Part shown: in pieces, positions 34,550 to 44,012 of the stretch
How positions within the stretch are numbered: the stretch's first letter is position 1
Layout: each line of letters starts with the position of its first letter
Assembly (NCBI GenBank): GCA_022712315.1
Contig: JALAGS010000082.1
Coordinates: forward strand, 1-48,910
Reading direction: 5' to 3'
DNA: 48,910 nt
From: Sphingobacterium sp.
Lineage (GTDB): Bacteria > Bacteroidota > Bacteroidia > Sphingobacteriales > Sphingobacteriaceae
The notes under the pieces: model-generated
Databases searched by the model: none
Told to the model about the DNA's origin: nothing
Seen by the model: only the letters and a program-made list of their open reading frames with translations
Program-made: the position numbers and the translations under genes

Positions 34550-34885
34550 TTATTTTTTTGTTAGTACTTCCTGCTCAAATAACACAGCGTCCCAACCATT
34601 AGACATAAATTGACGTATATTCTGATGTCCTTCTCCAGTCGGATTGTCGAGTACATTTTGATAATGCTCAGCAAACAGGCCCAAAGTTTCTTCTGGTGAG
34701 AGATTATTCAATTTTGCAAAATAGAAAACTTTTGCACTGCCCTGATTTTCTTCCTTTGAATTTTTCAGTGTTCCATTCTGAAAAGCACTAGCACGATAAT
34801 TGTACTGATCGGCAATATGCTCCAATACTTCCTGAAACTGCAATTCACCTTCCTTTGATTTATTCAACAATTCTTCTGTTTTCAT
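34550..34885 (-). CDS. HopJ-family (type III effector-like) protein
   Basis: The 111-residue soluble protein resembles the HopJ family: YNYRASAFQNGTLKN, NQGSAKVFYFAKLNNLSPEE, a LFAEHYQNVLDNP segment and the closing GHQNIRQFMSNGWDAVLFE. The family name comes from a Pseudomonas syringae protein, but homologues occur in many free-living bacteria with no type III system, and none is encoded here. The name should therefore not imply virulence. It stands alone, 75 bp downstream of the UbiD-family gene on the same strand. Confidence 0.85.
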   Translation of the reverse strand: MKTEELLNKSKEGELQFQEVLEHIADQYNYRASAFQNGTLKNSKEENQGSAKVFYFAKLNNLSPEETLGLFAEHYQNVLDNPTGEGHQNIRQFMSNGWDAVLFEQEVLTKK

Positions 34886-34959
34886 GATGATGATGTTCTT
34901 TATAAAAATCTAATTTAAATCGACGGGTTCTAACCTGAACTGACAAGTATTAATCCATT

Positions 34960-36798
34960 CTAAATAATTCCGTGCAGCGAACCTCCTTTTGCACCAAGCT
35001 GATCGACTCTTCTTTCTACAGATTCATCTTTAATCAATGCGGGTGCATGGTGCGGCTTTGTCCGGGCATCGATAATAAGCGGCCCCTCACAACCCCAATG
35101 TTTAAAGGCTGTAAAACTATTTATTCCATAAATATCGAATGCAGGATTACTGCGTGTAAACGTTGTCCAGACAAAGTTATTAACCGTTGCTGCGGTGAAA
35201 TGAGCATCATCACATAAAACGATCAATGGGAAACCTTCCCAGGAAAGTCCAGCCGCCATCTGGCACCATTCCGCTATAATCTTCGATTCATGCGCATAGG
35301 TAGAAAACGCTTGGCCATCGATCGCCACAACACCCGGCATAACAAATTTTGCCTGATTGAAAGGTCGCGGCAGGTCAAAATTAGCCGGTAATTCACGTCC
35401 CAGTGTTCTCTTCTTTGTCCCGGCCGCAGCAAAGACCACCTTTGACCCCGCATTCAGTCCATCGCCAGAATAATCCAAGGTATCTATTGTTGTATTTGTC
35501 TGAAAATGGATATCACGAGTTAGGTCTATTCGCTCAATGATATGTCCAAAAAACGCTGGAATATCGTAGATATCCAATTGCGGATTATCTTCATGTGCTG
35601 AAATAAACAAATATTTAGCAAGACTAAGCTGATTTTTACCGAGTATCTGATTCGCTATCGTTAAAATTTCCTGCGGTCGATCCACACGTTGGTACGGCGT
35701 ATAACGTTCAGAACCTATTGCAAAAAGTAGTGGATGCACACCCGCCGCATCAACGGCATTGACAGCATGAAGTCCTGAAATTTCTTTTGGAATAGCTGCT
35801 CCCGTGATTTCGTGAATCAAGGCTCCAAAACTGGTATCTTCCTGCGGTGGACGCCCCACCACTGTAAATGACCAAATCGGATTTTTCTTATGGTACACAT
35901 TGTGTACTTTCATCAATGGGAACGGATGGGTTAAGCTATAATATCCGATGTGATCACCAAAAGGACCTTCCGGTTTATTTTCGTTCGGGTAGACAGTTCC
36001 GGTAATCACAAAGTCAGCATCTGCCGAAATACAGAATCCTTCATCATCATAGAAATAACGAAATCTCCTATTCCCCAATGCTCCTGCGAAAATCATTTCA
36101 GAGAGTCCTTCGGGCAAAGGCATCACAGCCGACAAAGGATGAGCTGGCGGCCCACCAACAAAGATACTCACCTTTAAAGGTTTACCGAGCGCATTGGCTT
36201 TTGTTTGGTGGATCCCTATCCCACGATGTAACTGATAATGCAAACCAATCTCTTGGTCTTTCACATAATCATTGCCTGATAACTGGATACGATACATACC
36301 CAAGTTGGCCTGCATAATTCCAGGTTTGGCCACATCTTCCGTATAAACCTGTGGCATGGTAACGAACGCGCCACCGTCCATTGGCCAGTTGACAATCTGC
36401 GGAAGTTTACTGATCGAGGTTTTGCCATGAAGTATAGGGGCACCGGACTTCTTTTTCCAAGGTAGCGCTCCCAGAGCGGTCATGGACGAACCAATATATT
36501 GAAAAGGATTTTTCAGTACCGCTGCAGGATTCATCTTCACGTCGACCAATTTCTTCAGGTGGTCCAGCGAATCCCGAAACATAAACTTCGAACGATCCAG
36601 CGTTCCAAATAAATTGGATACAGCCGGAAACTCCGAACCTTTAATATTTTCAAAATACAGTGCCGGGCCTTCAACATCAAACACCCGCATGTGGATTGCG
36701 GCCATTTCCAGATAAGGGTCTACTTCTTCTTTGATCCGGATTAAATGACCATGTTTTTCAAGATCGGCAACACACGCTTCTAAACTATTGTATCCCAT
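34960..36798 (-). CDS. UbiD family (prenylated-FMN) decarboxylase
   Basis: The 612-residue protein matches UbiD-type decarboxylases in length and signatures. The catalytic acids are in KPEGPFGDH, E277 and D282, with a conserved Arg near 170 (GMYRIQ). Other marks include HRGIGIH, VFVGGPP-like SIFVGGPPAH and VVGRPPQED. These enzymes use prenylated FMN, made by a UbiX-type transferase, to decarboxylate unsaturated acids. No ubiX is in the window. Bacteroidota make menaquinone, so a role in quinone synthesis is possible but the substrate is not shown. It lies 86 bp downstream of the NmrA-like gene on the same strand. Confidence 0.92.
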   Translation of the reverse strand: MGYNSLEACVADLEKHGHLIRIKEEVDPYLEMAAIHMRVFDVEGPALYFENIKGSEFPAVSNLFGTLDRSKFMFRDSLDHLKKLVDVKMNPAAVLKNPFQYIGSSMTALGALPWKKKSGAPILHGKTSISKLPQIVNWPMDGGAFVTMPQVYTEDVAKPGIMQANLGMYRIQLSGNDYVKDQEIGLHYQLHRGIGIHQTKANALGKPLKVSIFVGGPPAHPLSAVMPLPEGLSEMIFAGALGNRRFRYFYDDEGFCISADADFVITGTVYPNENKPEGPFGDHIGYYSLTHPFPLMKVHNVYHKKNPIWSFTVVGRPPQEDTSFGALIHEITGAAIPKEISGLHAVNAVDAAGVHPLLFAIGSERYTPYQRVDRPQEILTIANQILGKNQLSLAKYLFISAHEDNPQLDIYDIPAFFGHIIERIDLTRDIHFQTNTTIDTLDYSGDGLNAGSKVVFAAAGTKKRTLGRELPANFDLPRPFNQAKFVMPGVVAIDGQAFSTYAHESKIIAEWCQMAAGLSWEGFPLIVLCDDAHFTAATVNNFVWTTFTRSNPAFDIYGINSFTAFKHWGCEGPLIIDARTKPHHAPALIKDESVERRVDQLGAKGGSLHGII

Positions 36799-36884
36799 AT
36801 ATTAAATCTGCTTCAACACGTTAATCCACAAATTTAACAGAATAATTTATTAAACCGGCTATAAAGAAAAAACCTCCGCTTAAA

Positions 36885-37757
36885 CTATGTATCCATGCAG
36901 ACATAGGCCTTCAGGGGCGTGAATTCAAATGGCTGAACCTTCTGCCAAGTTGAATTATCGACATTCTTTTCATAATAAAGTACTCTTCTAAACTCGTCAA
37001 TATCTTCTTTATTGATATCATTCAATCTAGTCAGCAAGAGTTTAGCAAAGAATTTGTTGACACCTATCTCCCTTTTCTGACTTTCCGAAGTACAGGTCAA
37101 AAAGTGATAAAACAAACCTCTAAATGTCATTTCCTCATTTCCACCAAGGTAAATAACCTCTGATATAAAATTATTTTCCCATGGCATTTCCCTTAACCAT
37201 CGGTATACATCGAGTAAAGGCAGCGGTCGAAACTTTAGAGAAGCCACCCAGTTCCAATAAAATATGGTCTGCCGCTTGGCGAGTTTCGTAAAAATCCGAT
37301 TTAAAACACTTTCCTTCCCCACTACGCTGCTTTTAATCACAATCGTATATTGGACACGTAAATTTTCAAGCAGATTGCGCACTGGTTCCAGAAAATGTTC
37401 ATCCATTAGCCGGGCGACATAAATGACACGGTTATTTCCGGCCCGTTTACAGATTTCCACAAAATTACGTAGACCCAGCAATTCAAGCTGAAGCTGAATA
37501 TCATTATCAAGCGAAGGAACCTGTGTAAAATAGATCCCAAAATTGAGATCGGTGATTTGAAATTTCTCAAAAGCTTCCCCTTTTCGTAACAGATCTAGTT
37601 CAAAAAGCTTTGCCGTCACCTTTTCCTTCACTATTTTATTAAAAAGGGATAAGTTGCGCACCAATCCCGTCACATCAAAATCTCTGGATTGCAAATAACA
37701 GGATGCCCGTCGCCCCAGATAGGTATTTAGCCCGCTGATTAAAACCTTTTTCATCAA
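36885..37757 (-). CDS. NmrA-like/atypical SDR NAD(P)-binding protein
   Basis: The 290-residue protein opens with a Rossmann-fold strand and turn (VLISGLNTYLGRRASCYL), which resembles a GxxxxxG nucleotide loop, then VTGLVRN. The later YVARLMDEHFLEPV and VVGKES segments recall atypical SDR or NmrA-like proteins. There is no YxxxK motif. The C-terminal third (about 200-290) is not recognisable to me. It may be an NAD(P) sensor or have lost catalysis. Start ATG at 37757; a second Met follows immediately. It is upstream of the UbiD-family gene and could be co-transcribed with it. Confidence 0.75.
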   Translation of the reverse strand: MMKKVLISGLNTYLGRRASCYLQSRDFDVTGLVRNLSLFNKIVKEKVTAKLFELDLLRKGEAFEKFQITDLNFGIYFTQVPSLDNDIQLQLELLGLRNFVEICKRAGNNRVIYVARLMDEHFLEPVRNLLENLRVQYTIVIKSSVVGKESVLNRIFTKLAKRQTIFYWNWVASLKFRPLPLLDVYRWLREMPWENNFISEVIYLGGNEEMTFRGLFYHFLTCTSESQKREIGVNKFFAKLLLTRLNDINKEDIDEFRRVLYYEKNVDNSTWQKVQPFEFTPLKAYVCMDT

Positions 37758-38214
37758 ATTCTATTTTTTATGGCTATGAACCATCATGCTCAATTATTCG
37801 CCCGTATTATTGCGAACGATCCAACACGACCATTTCTTCCTCGTATTCTGTCTCTATTTATTATCATCTCGCCCCTTTAAATGAACAAAATTCTTAGGAT
37901 GGTTTCATCGGTGATGCAGCTATTTTTTCCATGTTTTTCTTCCGCTTTTAATATTCTGCTCCGATTGCATCCAGAGCAACAGTAATAACCCACAAATATC
38001 ATAATTCCCTGATTTTAGAACAGAGAAACATTGAATAAGTTTAACACTATTTTTATTTTTTCCTAACCAAAATAGATCAAAGCAGCCGGACAGGTGCGGC
38101 CATTGTCCTTTTTTTGTCAATTCACGCATAAATACTTTCAAGAACACAATATCCTTCTATATTTGTAAATCTTCTGAAAATAGGCTGCACTAAAAAGTAT
38201 TTATCTTCACCTCT
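37758..38214. other. Gene-free region before the photolyase homologue
   Basis: About 457 bp that is AT-rich with no convincing coding region. A terminator-like stem lies on the + strand: GGACA (38088-38092) with TGTCC (38104-38108), then seven T residues to 38115. It is about 100 bp before the photolyase homologue, so it might be an attenuator or the end of an unseen small transcript. Nothing else stands out. Confidence 0.35.
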
Positions 38215-39489
38215 ATGGACAAAAGGGCTACAATGATCTGGTTTAGAAATGATTTAAGACTTCATGACAATGAGGTTTTTTATCAAGCTTCTGAAAAAAG
38301 TTCATTTATCATCCCGGTATACTGTTTTGATCCCCGATATTTTGACCGTAATCAATTTGGCACCTTAAATACAGGTGTCTTGCGGGCGGCCTTTGTTATC
38401 GAAGCTGTCACTGCCTTAAAAGAAAAATTAAAAAGCCATGGTAGTGATCTGCTGACCTATATCGGTAAGCCTGAAGATATCATTCCACGTATTGCCCAAA
38501 AATATCAAGTCAATGAGGTCTATCACCATCGCGAAGTTGCACTTCGAGAAACATCTATTTCTGAAAAAGTAGAAAGTGAGCTTTGGAGCAGCAAAATAAA
38601 TCTACGTCATTTCATAGGTCATACCCTTTACCATAAAGAAGACCTTCCTTTTCCGATCAAGGATATACCCAATGGCTTTTCGATTTTCAAGAAAAAAGTC
38701 GAGCGGGAAAGTTTGGTTCGGCAACCTATTCCATTTCCGACCAATTTCCTTACCCCGCCACATCTTGAGGACACCAAAATTCCTTCATTGAAAGATCTAG
38801 GCTATTCGGAAGAGGAAATCAAATCTGTTAATGATATTTATATTCTCGGGGGTGAGGATACCGCCCTCAGCATTATGCATGCGGTATTGTCAACCTATCC
38901 TGAAACCGAACAAGATCCGCTAATTCTAGGCCCTTTTATAGCATCCGGAGCTTTATCGCCCATTCTATTGTACAACAATATCAAAAAGCTGGGTGAAGGC
39001 AAAAAGGATAAACGATTTGAAAAAATCATCGACATTCTCCTCTGGCGCGACTATTTTAGGTTTATGCTTAAAAAATATCCAAATATATTTTTTAAACCAC
39101 AGGGCTCCAAAAACGGTACACAACAGGATCATTTGGCACTGGAAGGGAATGATGAATTATTTGAAAAATGGAAATCAGGCCATACGGAACATGATTTTAT
39201 CAACAGTGTGATGATCCAGTTGCAAAAAACAGGCTATATCCCCTATCAGGCGCGCCTGATTGCAGCCAGTTATTTGGTGCATGAATATCGGGTCAACTGG
39301 CTTCGTGGCGCTTCCTGGTACGAAGAACACCTATTGGACTATTCTCCGGCAACGGTGTACGGTCAGTGGTCACATGTCGCCGGAGTGGGAACAAGCGAAA
39401 AAGACAATAAAGCATTGGACTGGCAAAAATTGATCAAAACACATTTCCCAAATGGACTACCCAAACTGGATGAAATATTGGTTAAATAA
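38215..39489 (+). CDS. Cryptochrome/photolyase family protein, DASH-like but divergent
   Basis: The 424-residue protein has an N-terminal antenna-type domain (about 1-130; MIWFRNDLRLHDNEVFYQA) and a C-terminal FAD-binding helical domain (about 195-424). It shows DASH-like marks LLWRDYFRFM and NWLRGASWYEE. The FAD pocket motifs differ from family norms as I remember them: the usual TG(W/Y/F)-x-(S/H)-N-R-x-R reads TGYIPYQAR (339-347), and the Asn four residues before the conserved Trp in SNYGNW is V381 in TVYGQW. DNA repair or a light-sensing role both remain possible. Single gene after a long non-coding region. Confidence 0.88.
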   Translation: MDKRATMIWFRNDLRLHDNEVFYQASEKSSFIIPVYCFDPRYFDRNQFGTLNTGVLRAAFVIEAVTALKEKLKSHGSDLLTYIGKPEDIIPRIAQKYQVNEVYHHREVALRETSISEKVESELWSSKINLRHFIGHTLYHKEDLPFPIKDIPNGFSIFKKKVERESLVRQPIPFPTNFLTPPHLEDTKIPSLKDLGYSEEEIKSVNDIYILGGEDTALSIMHAVLSTYPETEQDPLILGPFIASGALSPILLYNNIKKLGEGKKDKRFEKIIDILLWRDYFRFMLKKYPNIFFKPQGSKNGTQQDHLALEGNDELFEKWKSGHTEHDFINSVMIQLQKTGYIPYQARLIAASYLVHEYRVNWLRGASWYEEHLLDYSPATVYGQWSHVAGVGTSEKDNKALDWQKLIKTHFPNGLPKLDEILVK

Positions 39490-39637
39490 ATCTTCGGCAG
39501 AAATAAATAATTCCAATAGAAAATAAATTTGTAGTGCGCTGGAAGCCTCTTTTAAATCCTGCTAAAAATGTTAAGAATTGGATAGATTTATTGATTAAAT
39601 TATTCAATTTCAGTATTAGAAACTCTTTTTTTATTCA

Positions 39638-39645
39638 TAACTTTG
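39638..39645 (+). promoter_or_regulatory. -7 element of the sucAB promoter
   Basis: TAACTTTG matches the Bacteroidota -7 consensus TAnnTTTG exactly, 25 bp before the sucA ATG. No clear TTG was found at the expected -33 distance, so the assignment rests on this element alone. Confidence 0.5.
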
Positions 39646-39670
39646 ACAAATTTCATAGTTTTAATTGTAA

Positions 39671-42412
39671 ATGGACAATCTGACATATTTGAGTAATGCT
39701 GATTCGGCTTATGTCGATGGCTTATATCAATCGTACAAGCAAGATCCCCAATCGGTAGATTTCGGATGGCAAAAATTCTTTGAAGGTTTTGATTTCGGTC
39801 AAAATGCTGGTGGAACAACAAGTTCAGTAGGCGAGGCTACTCCTGAGCACGTATTGAAAGAAATCAATGTGCTTAACATGATCAATGGCTACCGCGATCG
39901 CGGCCACCTATTCACACACACTAACCCTGTTCGTGAAAGACGTAAATACTATCCTGGCAAGGAATTAGAAACGTTTGGTCTTGCTGAAGCAGACATGAAC
40001 ACCGTTTTTAATGCAGGTGTTGAGGTCGGTTTAGGTCCAGCAACATTAAAAGACATCCGTCAATTGGTGGAGGATACTTACTGCCGTTCTATTGGTGCAG
40101 AATTCAAATATATCCGTAACCCAGAGAAAATTAAATGGTTACAGGACCGCATGGAAGCGGACCGTAACATGCCAAAATTCTCTTTGGACACAAAAAAGAG
40201 AATCCTAAACAAATTAAACCACGCCGTTGTATTCGAAAACTTTTTAGGCACTAAGTTTTTAGGTCAAAAACGTTTCTCATTGGAAGGTGCGGAAAGTTTA
40301 ATCCCAGCATTAGATTCAGTCATTGAAAAAGGTGCAGAAATCGGTATCCAGGAATTTGTTATCGGTATGGCTCACCGTGGCCGTCTGAATGTATTGACTA
40401 ATATCATGGGTAAATCTTACAAATCAGTATTCTCTGAATTTGAAGGTAAGACTTACGCTGATGATCCTGAAGTAAACTTTGGTGGTGACGTAAAATACCA
40501 CTTGGGCTTTTCATCTGAGGTCAAAACAAACGATGGCAAATCTGTCCACTTAAGTTTGGCACCGAACCCTTCGCATTTGGAAACTGTAGATCCAATCGTT
40601 GAGGGTATGGTCCGTTCTAAGATTGATTTCAAATACGAAGGTGATTCTTCTAAAATTGCACCGATCATCATTCATGGTGACGCAGCAATTGCTGGTCAAG
40701 GTGTCGTGTATGAAGTAACTCAAATGTCCAAACTCGATGGTTACAAAACTGGCGGTACGGTACATATTGTGATCAACAACCAGATTGGATTTACAACGAA
40801 CTACAAGGATGCGCGTTCTGGAACATACTGTACAGACGTAGCAAAAATCACTTCTTCACCTGTGTTCCATGTGAACGGTGATGATGCTGAAGCAGTCGTT
40901 TATGCGATTAATTTAGCGGTTGAATACCGCCAAAAATATAAAACAGACGTATTTATCGATCTGTTATGTTATAGAAGATTCGGACACAATGAGGCAGATG
41001 AACCAAAGTTCACGCAACCATTGTTGTATAAAATCATCGAAAAACATCCGAACCCGAAAGAAGTTTACGCTAAAAAATTAATTACTGAAGGAAGTATTGA
41101 CGAGGCGTATTCTAAAAATATCGAGAAAGAATTTAAAGCTGAATTGCAAACTAAATTTGAGGAATCTAAAACAGTTGAGGTATTGACTGAAGAGATCCCA
41201 ATGTTTAAAGGTGCATGGGAAGGATTGCGTCCTGCTAAAAAAGGTGAAGTATTAACAACTTCGGATAAAACGAAAGTTGCAAAGGATCTATTCTTAAAAT
41301 TAGCGAAAGAAATCACCACCTTACCTTCGGACAAAAAATTCTTCCGTAAGATTACACGTTTGTTTGAAGATCGTGCCAAAATGATCACGGCTGATTCATA
41401 CGATTGGGCAATGGGCGAATTGATGGCTTACGCGACATTATTGGATCAAGGTAACCGTGTTCGTATCTCGGGTCAAGATGTACAACGTGGTACATTCTCA
41501 CACCGTCATGCCGTATTGACACTGGAAGATTCCGAAGAGAAATATGTTCCTTTAGCCAATATCAAAGGGGGTGATAAATTCTCTATCTATAATTCATTAC
41601 TTTCAGAATATGCTGTTTTGGGCTTTGAATATGGTTATGCATCTTCTAATCCAAATTCATTGACCATTTGGGAAGCGCAATTCGGAGATTTCTATAACGG
41701 TGCTCAAATCATTGTAGATCAATATCTATCGAGTGCAGAGACAAAATGGAAACGTTCTAACGGTTTGGTTATGATGCTTCCTCATGGTATGGAAGGTCAA
41801 GGTCCTGAGCACTCTTCGGCACGTATCGAAAGATTCTTAGAGTTATGTGCAGATGAGAATATGATCTTAGCAAACTGTACTACTCCTGCTAACTATTTCC
41901 ACCTGTTGCGCCGTCAGCTGGTACGTGAATTCCGTAAACCATTGGTTGTATTTACACCAAAATCATTGTTACGCCACCCTAAAGTGGTATCGCCATTGAA
42001 AGACTTTACAGAAGGAGCTTTCCAAGAGGTGATCGATGATGCCAATGTTGCAGCGAAAGACGTTAAACGCGTGTTATTCTGTTCGGGTAAGGTTTACTAC
42101 GACTTATTAGAGAAACAAGAAGCGGACAAACGCAAAGATATCGCTATCGTAAGATTGGAGCAATTGTTCCCAATTCCTACAGATCAATTGAAAGCAATCC
42201 GTAAAAAATACAACAAGGCAAAAGAATTTGTTTGGGTTCAGGAAGAAAATGAGAACATGGGTGCATGGTCTTATTACTGCCGTAAACTAATGGGTACTGA
42301 GATTGCATTTACAGGTTTTGTTGCCCGTAAAGAAAGTGGAAGTACAGCGACAGGTTACATGAAACAACACGTTGCGCAACAAGCAGAAATCTTAAATAAA
42401 TCATTCGAATAA
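39671..42412 (+). CDS. sucA: 2-oxoglutarate dehydrogenase E1 component
   Basis: SucA is the thiamine-diphosphate-dependent first enzyme of the 2-oxoglutarate dehydrogenase complex, which makes succinyl-CoA in the TCA cycle. The 913-residue product has the E1o signatures: an N-terminal leader (YVDGLYQSYKQDPQSVDFGW) that docks E2, AHRGRLNVLTNIMGKS, the metal and ThDP segment (VNGDDAEAVVYAINLAVEYR) and YRRFGHNEADEP. Later come the transketolase-type part, with GQDVQRGTFSHRHAV, and the terminal EENENMGAWSY. Length is normal. sucB follows after 63 bp, with a perfect hairpin in the gap. Codon choice is more uniform than in neighbours, in keeping with high expression. Confidence 0.97.
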   Translation: MDNLTYLSNADSAYVDGLYQSYKQDPQSVDFGWQKFFEGFDFGQNAGGTTSSVGEATPEHVLKEINVLNMINGYRDRGHLFTHTNPVRERRKYYPGKELETFGLAEADMNTVFNAGVEVGLGPATLKDIRQLVEDTYCRSIGAEFKYIRNPEKIKWLQDRMEADRNMPKFSLDTKKRILNKLNHAVVFENFLGTKFLGQKRFSLEGAESLIPALDSVIEKGAEIGIQEFVIGMAHRGRLNVLTNIMGKSYKSVFSEFEGKTYADDPEVNFGGDVKYHLGFSSEVKTNDGKSVHLSLAPNPSHLETVDPIVEGMVRSKIDFKYEGDSSKIAPIIIHGDAAIAGQGVVYEVTQMSKLDGYKTGGTVHIVINNQIGFTTNYKDARSGTYCTDVAKITSSPVFHVNGDDAEAVVYAINLAVEYRQKYKTDVFIDLLCYRRFGHNEADEPKFTQPLLYKIIEKHPNPKEVYAKKLITEGSIDEAYSKNIEKEFKAELQTKFEESKTVEVLTEEIPMFKGAWEGLRPAKKGEVLTTSDKTKVAKDLFLKLAKEITTLPSDKKFFRKITRLFEDRAKMITADSYDWAMGELMAYATLLDQGNRVRISGQDVQRGTFSHRHAVLTLEDSEEKYVPLANIKGGDKFSIYNSLLSEYAVLGFEYGYASSNPNSLTIWEAQFGDFYNGAQIIVDQYLSSAETKWKRSNGLVMMLPHGMEGQGPEHSSARIERFLELCADENMILANCTTPANYFHLLRRQLVREFRKPLVVFTPKSLLRHPKVVSPLKDFTEGAFQEVIDDANVAAKDVKRVLFCSGKVYYDLLEKQEADKRKDIAIVRLEQLFPIPTDQLKAIRKKYNKAKEFVWVQEENENMGAWSYYCRKLMGTEIAFTGFVARKESGSTATGYMKQHVAQQAEILNKSFE

Positions 42413-42426
42413 AAACAATTTAAAAT

Positions 42427-42456
42427 CAATTGCGTCTTATCTATAGGACGCAATTG
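42427..42456 (+). repeat. Perfect stem-loop in the sucA-sucB intercistronic gap
   Basis: CAATTGCGTC (42427-42436) and GACGCAATTG (42447-42456) pair perfectly around a 10-nt loop. No T-tract follows (TCAATAAAG), so it is not a typical terminator. It probably shapes mRNA processing, stability or translation between the two genes. Confidence 0.75.
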
Positions 42457-42475
42457 TCAATAAAGAACATTATAT

Positions 42476-43717
42476 ATGAGCTTAGAAATTAAAGTACCAA
42501 CCGTAGGTGAATCAATCACGGAGGTAACCTTATCACAATGGTTGAAACAAGATGGCGATTATGTGGAGATGGATGAAAACATCGCCGAACTGGAATCAGA
42601 CAAAGCAACGTTTGAATTACCAGCTGAAAAAGCGGGTATCTTAAGAATCATTGCACAAGAAGGTGATACTTTAGAAATCGGTGCTGTTGTTTGTACAATT
42701 GAAGAAGGTGCTGCTCCTGCTGGTGGTTCAGCTCCAGCTGCTGCCCCTGCTGCAGAAGCATCAAATGCAGCTCCAGTTGCGGCTGCCGCTGCAAAAGATG
42801 AAGATCCAGATAGCTACGCTGCTGGTACAGCTTCTCCTGCTGCTGCAAAAATCTTAAGAGAAAAAGGAATTGATCCTTCTACAATAAAAGGAACAGGTAA
42901 AGAAGGTCGCATCACAAAAGAAGATGCCGAAAAAGCTCAACCTGTTGCTAAAGCTGCTGCGCCAGCTGCAAAACCTGCTGCGGCCCCAGCTGCGACAGTT
43001 GCTCCTGTAGCGGGTTCTAGAAACGAACGTCGTGAGAAATTATCTTCATTACGTAAAACGATCGCAAAACGCCTAGTTGCCGTTAAAAACGAAACAGCGA
43101 TGTTGACAACATTCAATGAGGTCAATATGCAGCCGATCATGGATCTACGTGCTAAATATAAAGATACCTTTAAAGAGAAATTTGGAATCGGTTTAGGTTT
43201 CATGTCATTCTTTACAAAAGCAGTAACAACTGCATTGGCTGAATGGCCTGCAGTAAATGCTCGTATTGAAGATAACGAAATTGTATATTCTGATTTCGCA
43301 GATGTTTCAATCGCGGTTTCTGCACCTAAAGGTTTGGTTGTTCCAGTTATCCGTAACGCTGATGCCATGTCATTGGAACAAATCGAAAAAGCGATCGCTG
43401 CATTGGCAGGTAAAGCGCGTGACAACAAATTAACGATCGATGAAATGACTGGTGGTACATTTACAATTACCAACGGTGGTGTATTCGGATCAATGATGTC
43501 TACGCCGATCATCAACGCACCACAATCGGCAATCCTGGGTATGCACAACATCATCCAACGTCCTATCGCTGAAAATGGCCAAGTGGTGATCCGTCCAATG
43601 ATGTACATTGCGCTTTCTTACGATCACCGCATCATCGATGGTCGTGAATCAGTAAGCTTCTTGGTTCGTGTAAAACAATTATTGGAAGATCCAGCTCGTT
43701 TATTGTTGGGTGTTTAA
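42476..43717 (+). CDS. sucB: Dihydrolipoyl succinyltransferase, E2 of 2-oxoglutarate dehydrogenase
   Basis: SucB carries the succinyl group to CoA as the core of the complex. The 413-residue product has a lipoyl domain (about 1-76) with the lipoylated Lys43 in ESDKATFE, an alanine/proline-rich swinging linker, an E3/E1-binding domain (about 119-151; [20 protein letters not shown]), a second linker, and the catalytic domain (about 185-413) with H384 and D388 in [12 protein letters not shown]. The single lipoyl domain is usual for the succinyltransferase. It is co-transcribed with sucA and followed by a clear terminator. E3 (lipoamide dehydrogenase) must lie elsewhere. Confidence 0.97.
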   Translation: MSLEIKVPTVGESITEVTLSQWLKQDGDYVEMDENIAELESDKATFELPAEKAGILRIIAQEGDTLEIGAVVCTIEEGAAPAGGSAPAAAPAAEASNAAPVAAAAAKDEDPDSYAAGTASPAAAKILREKGIDPSTIKGTGKEGRITKEDAEKAQPVAKAAAPAAKPAAAPAATVAPVAGSRNERREKLSSLRKTIAKRLVAVKNETAMLTTFNEVNMQPIMDLRAKYKDTFKEKFGIGLGFMSFFTKAVTTALAEWPAVNARIEDNEIVYSDFADVSIAVSAPKGLVVPVIRNADAMSLEQIEKAIAALAGKARDNKLTIDEMTGGTFTITNGGVFGSMMSTPIINAPQSAILGMHNIIQRPIAENGQVVIRPMMYIALSYDHRIIDGRESVSFLVRVKQLLEDPARLLLGV

Positions 43718-43740
43718 ACCGCAATAAAGTATGGAAATAT

Positions 43741-43780
43741 AAAAAAGACCTATCCCTTTGTGGTATAGGTCTTTTTTTTT
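43741..43780 (+). terminator. Terminator of the sucAB operon
   Basis: AAAGACCTAT (43744-43753) pairs with ATAGGTCTTT (43765-43774), and a run of nine T residues closes the structure at 43772-43780. Confidence 0.92.
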
Positions 43781-44012
43781 CTGAAAGTGACTGATCTTAT
43801 GGGCCAGAAAGAACCTTCAGGAAAGAAACGATCTACTTAACGAATATAAATCAGAGATAGCCGAATATAAATCGTCTTTTTAATTTCTCCCTTTTAATTT
43901 CTACTTTCATCTTGTTAAAGATCAAGCATATCTTAATATACAGTAGCTTCTATAACGTAAAAGCTCTTATGCGAACATGGAATTGACTATTAAGTAGACC
44001 TTATCAAACAAA

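Noticed and set aside
34550..34885. HopJ as evidence of a type III secretion system or pathogenicity island
   Set aside because: No secretion genes, islands or mobile elements are nearby, and the family is widespread in free-living bacteria.
37920..38147. 75-residue minus-strand frame in the region before the photolyase homologue
   Set aside because: Low-complexity, no recognisable motif, no ribosome site, and it spans a terminator-like stem on the opposite strand. It is not supported as a gene.
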